Made by a program: the position numbers and the translations under genes
Part shown: positions 60,887-64,000 of the stretch, piece after piece
Position numbering within the stretch: the first letter of the stretch is position 1
Layout: every line of letters starts with the position of its first letter
The notes under the pieces: model-generated
Databases searched by the model: none
The model's input: only the letters and a program-made list of their open reading frames with translations
Told to the model about the DNA's origin: nothing
NCBI GenBank assembly: GCA_033961575.1
Contig: CM066740.1
Coordinates: 19,815,501-19,879,500, forward strand
Direction: 5' to 3'
Source: Aselliscus stoliczkanus
Taxonomy: Eukaryota; Chordata; Mammalia; Chiroptera; Hipposideridae
Length of the DNA stretch: 64,000 bases

Positions 60887-61061
60887 GAGATCAGAGACTA
60901 GTAATGGGGGAGGATAGTACCACTCTTATGGCCAAAGAGCAAAGGAGACAATGGATTGATTCAGAACCGGAACAGTGGAGAAGAGGCCATTTTACCAGAG
61001 CTGTAGTATTAGGGGGTAGTGGGGGTGGGGGATGGAGCTACTTCCAGATACTCAGTTCTGA

Positions 61062-61101
61062 AGCAAGGTGTATTTGTCAGGATTCTCCAGAGAAAGTATA
61101 T

Positions 61102-61200
<99 letters not shown>

Positions 61201-61545
61201 TTTATTTTAAAGAATTAGCTCATGTGATTATGGCGGTAAATCCAAATTCTGCAGCGTGGGGCTGCAGGCTGGAGACCCAGGAAGAGCCTATGTTGCAATT
61301 CAAGGCCATCTGCTGGCAGAATTCCTTCTAATTCAGGGCAGGTCAACATTTTGTTCTATTCAAGCCTTCAACTGGCTGGATGATGCCCACTTACATTGTG
61401 AAGGGCAATCTGCCTTACTCAAGTCTACCATTTAAAAGTTAACCTCATCTAAAAGTCCCTCTCACGGAAACACCCAGAATAATGTTTGACGGCATACCTG
61501 GTCACTGTGGCCTAGCCAAGCCGACACATAAAATTAATCACACAG
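61062..61545 (+). repeat. Old interspersed repeat carrying a compound microsatellite
   Basis: It opens 'tatttgtcaggattctccag' and continues 'tttattttaaagaattagct', 'gcaggctggagacccaggaa', 'ttctattcaagccttcaact' and 'acccagaataatgtttgac', ending 'gacacataaaattaatcac'. I know this consensus ('gtattagtcagggttctccagagaaa' type) as a common old mammalian repeat but do not assign its family. Its internal simple repeat has grown to the (TG)n(GA)n listed next. Confidence 0.7.
61106..61196. repeat. Compound (TG)n(GA)n microsatellite
   Basis: About 42 bp of TG followed, after a 2-base junction, by about 47 bp of GA, both nearly pure. It yields artificial Cys-Val and Arg-Glu repeat frames. Confidence 0.97.
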
Positions 61546-62816
61546 GGAAAGATTGGAGAAGAAGTAGTTTAACTTCTTTCCCTTGTCTCTCTTCTTCCCT
61601 TAGCCTATTAACCTTCCAGGGTAGAACAGAGTGGAGAATGGATGATGGATGTGCAGGAGCCAATGGGATATGTTTTGCTCATACCATTAACTCACTCATC
61701 ATAGAGTAGACCATTATTTTAGAAATATCTTTTCTATTGTTAGAGTTCCAGTTTGGTTAAATCAATCAATCAATATTATGACATTCTTGAATCTGGTTTT
61801 TAAAGAACTGTACTAATGATCTTGTGGCTTCTAAAATGATTTTCTAATGAAAATGGTTTGCTGAAATGGTTTCCCTTTAGACTAGAATAATATAAGAGGG
61901 CTTGTGTCACAAATGTGGTTTTCATTAACCAATAAGAGCAGTACTGAAATTTATTTTCAGTTTAAAAGGAGAGACTATCCTCTCAAATTTTATATTAGGT
62001 GGTTTTGTTTTCAGATTTTTAGAAAAGTTTTGTCATATAAGATGTATCTTGAATGTTCAGAAGGAAAAGAGGCTTGGGTATAAAATATAAAGATGTAAAG
62101 GGACAGTGTTGGCTCTACAACCTGGATGGCAATTGCAATAATTCAAGTGAGAAATAATTAGTATTTAAGCAGCCGTAGAAATGGAAAAGAGAGCTTGGAG
62201 CCCCATGATGTTTAGTCTAGCGGCCTCACCTGTTCCTTGCTTGTGTGGTATAATGTCCTCCATAAATAACTGGAGGAAGAGCATGTTGATATTCATGTAT
62301 CTGTAGTTCATTGAAGTGGAGATACTTGAGGGGCAAAGGAAAATCTTGTCATGAAACTTGGGAGTGTTGTGGGTTGATGTTTATAGACTGGGCAGTCACT
62401 GTACAGCAGTGGTGGGTGAAGTGATGGCAGTGGAGAGGCATTTTTGAAAAGAAGAGAGCACAGGAGAGTAAACACAGGCGGAGCTCCGAGAACCGTGGAT
62501 ATTTAAGAGGTATGCAGAGAACTCAATGAGGAATACTTAGAGGAGTGACCAGAAAACTAGAAGAGAGAAGAGCCAGGAAAGGCAAACCAGGAAAGGGTTT
62601 CAAAGGTGAGGTAGCAAGTGATTAGGAAGACAATGATGACCTTGGTGGCAACAGTCTCCATAACTAGGGTAGAAGCTGCACTGCAGCAGAATGAAGAGAG
62701 AATATGAAGTGAAGAGCTAGAGCTAGTGAGGGCAGATATGCCTTTAAGAAATGTGGCTGTGAAAGAAAGGAAAGGAAATGGAACAGCAGTTAGAGGGGGT
62801 AGACAGAGCTTCTCCT
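61546..62816. other. No gene seen
   Basis: AT-rich at first, then purine-rich after about 62400. No recognised coding sequence. Confidence 0.5.
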
Positions 62817-62876
62817 CCTTCCCTCTCTTCCCCCCTCCCTTTCTCCCTCTCTCTCTTCCCCCCTCCTTCCCTTGTT

Positions 62877-62929
<53 letters not shown>
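62817..62929. repeat. Polypyrimidine tract ending in (CT)n
   Basis: Over 100 bp of nearly pure C and T, of which 62881-62929 is an uninterrupted CT repeat. The purine side is on the minus strand. Confidence 0.96.
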
Positions 62930-62934
<5 letters not shown>

Positions 62935-64000
62935 TGAGATAAAAGAGTTAAGACAATGGTTTGTAGTTAGAGTTTAAGATTCTGAAGGTGAATTAATTCC
63001 AGAGGTTGACTAGACCCATGGTATGACTTTGGAAGTTGAGTGGAGGTAAAGACCTTTGGGATAGAGGAGGTCACTTGAGTAGCCAGGACGTAGGGTAGGA
63101 TGTTGGATAGGTAAGGATGAAGGCTGTGGGTCACATGGCAATGTTCTCATTAAATGTCAGGTAACAATCTGAAGATTAGGAGACGATAGCAGCAGGTTGA
63201 GGTAATGTAAAGCCAAACAGCATAAGCTTAAAGAAGAGGCTTCTTGAATGAAAATAAATGTATAATAAACAGAAAGTGTCAGTAGGGAGCTAGGAGGATG
63301 CCCACCCTGCCGCAGGGGCTGGGGTGTCCATGTTGATTTGTGGGGAGTGTGCAGACTCTACTGGAAAAGTCATCAGGAGAAGAACTGACCTCCCATCAAA
63401 GTCAGGTTTCTGTTAAAAAAAAAAAAAAAAAGGGCATGCAGGAGATGCCCTGGGAGAGAGGTTAAGGGTTTAAGGATGTAGAGGATTTGGGTTTGCTTGT
63501 TTGTTTTTCAGAATGGAAGTTTCCAAAGACCTGTGGCAGGGTCAGAATGAGAGCAGACGTGGAAGCATTCGGAGGGAAAGGAGAGGAGGGAAGATGGGCC
63601 ACTAGGACTAATGAACTCCGTCTATGGTGACTAAGGGACATAAAGAGGCAGGAAATTGTAGCGTAGCCTGAAGTGACAGATGTAATCCCATTTAATTAGT
63701 GGAAGTTTTATTTTAAATGACTTTGGTAGTGGCATGGACCCACGTTTCTGGCTGTTTTCACAGGTCTCCTGCTGCCTTTCATACTGAGCTGGTCCAGCCT
63801 GCCAGGAAGTGAGGATGACGACTAAGAACTCCTGTTGCCTCATACCCTCTAGAATGTGCCATGCGGGTCCAGGTTTCAGGAAGAATGAATAGTTGTTATA
63901 GTTAGTGGCAGTCAAGGTAGTAAAGATGGCTAAATGTGGTGATTCCATTGTGCCCACTTATCCAGCAGTTAGACTTATGGGAATTCAAGAGATGCTCATG
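62930..64000. other. No gene seen to the end of the window
   Basis: Purine-rich, repeat-like on the + strand, with a 15-A run near 63417. The 108-codon minus-strand frame at 63631-63957 is unrecognised. Confidence 0.45.

Noticed and set aside
60799..61218. Frame with Cys-Val and Arg-Glu repeats
   Set aside because: The repeats are simply translated (TG)n and (GA)n, and the frame begins inside a SINE.

Overview
This is a stretch of mammalian nuclear DNA that is almost entirely non-coding. I found no intact protein-coding exon. The background is AT-rich and holds ancient eutherian repeats that I recognise by sequence: MIR, L2, L1 3' ends, MER5A, a MER2-type element and Tigger1. On top of these lies a younger layer: a tRNA-derived SINE whose head begins GGGCCGGCC and continues GTGGTTAAGCGC, and about 80-bp palindromic mariner-type miniature elements with TA target duplications. 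SINEs with GGCCGGCC heads occur in bats and in horses and their relatives. The recent mariner activity and one SINE carrying a GAGCTGAGCTGCC segment point me to a bat, possibly a rhinolophoid, but this species inference is only moderate.

Layout: 1-5.9 kb has a MIR, a mariner miniature element, four copies of the short SINE and an L1 3' end. From 5.9 to 21 kb there is mostly unique or decayed sequence with MIR, L2 and L1 relics and a second mariner palindrome. From 21.1 to 23.5 kb lies the only CpG island, with CCAAT, GC-box, X-box-like and splice-site-like signals; it is the best candidate for a real promoter or first exon. From 25.1 to 31.7 kb there are a MER2-type element, a MIR joined to an L1 3' end that carries a SINE, a (CA)n run, a three-copy 71-bp tandem repeat, and old L1 and L2 sequence. 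From 31.8 to 40.3 kb there are more SINEs, an L1 3' end broken by a mariner element, a MIR broken by an 803-bp chimeric retroposon with an LTR-like part, and MER5A.

From 42.6 to 52.3 kb lie an L2, two copies of a long (about 440-bp) form of the same SINE, a decayed Tigger1 transposase and a processed pseudogene of NUP35 (nucleoporin Nup35/Nup53) with a 16-bp target duplication. From 52.3 kb to the end there is unique or decayed sequence, MIR and L2 relics, one more short SINE and several microsatellites.

Nothing here works together as a pathway. The window is best read as a promoter-like island inside intergenic or intronic DNA, with a readable stratigraphy of nested insertions.
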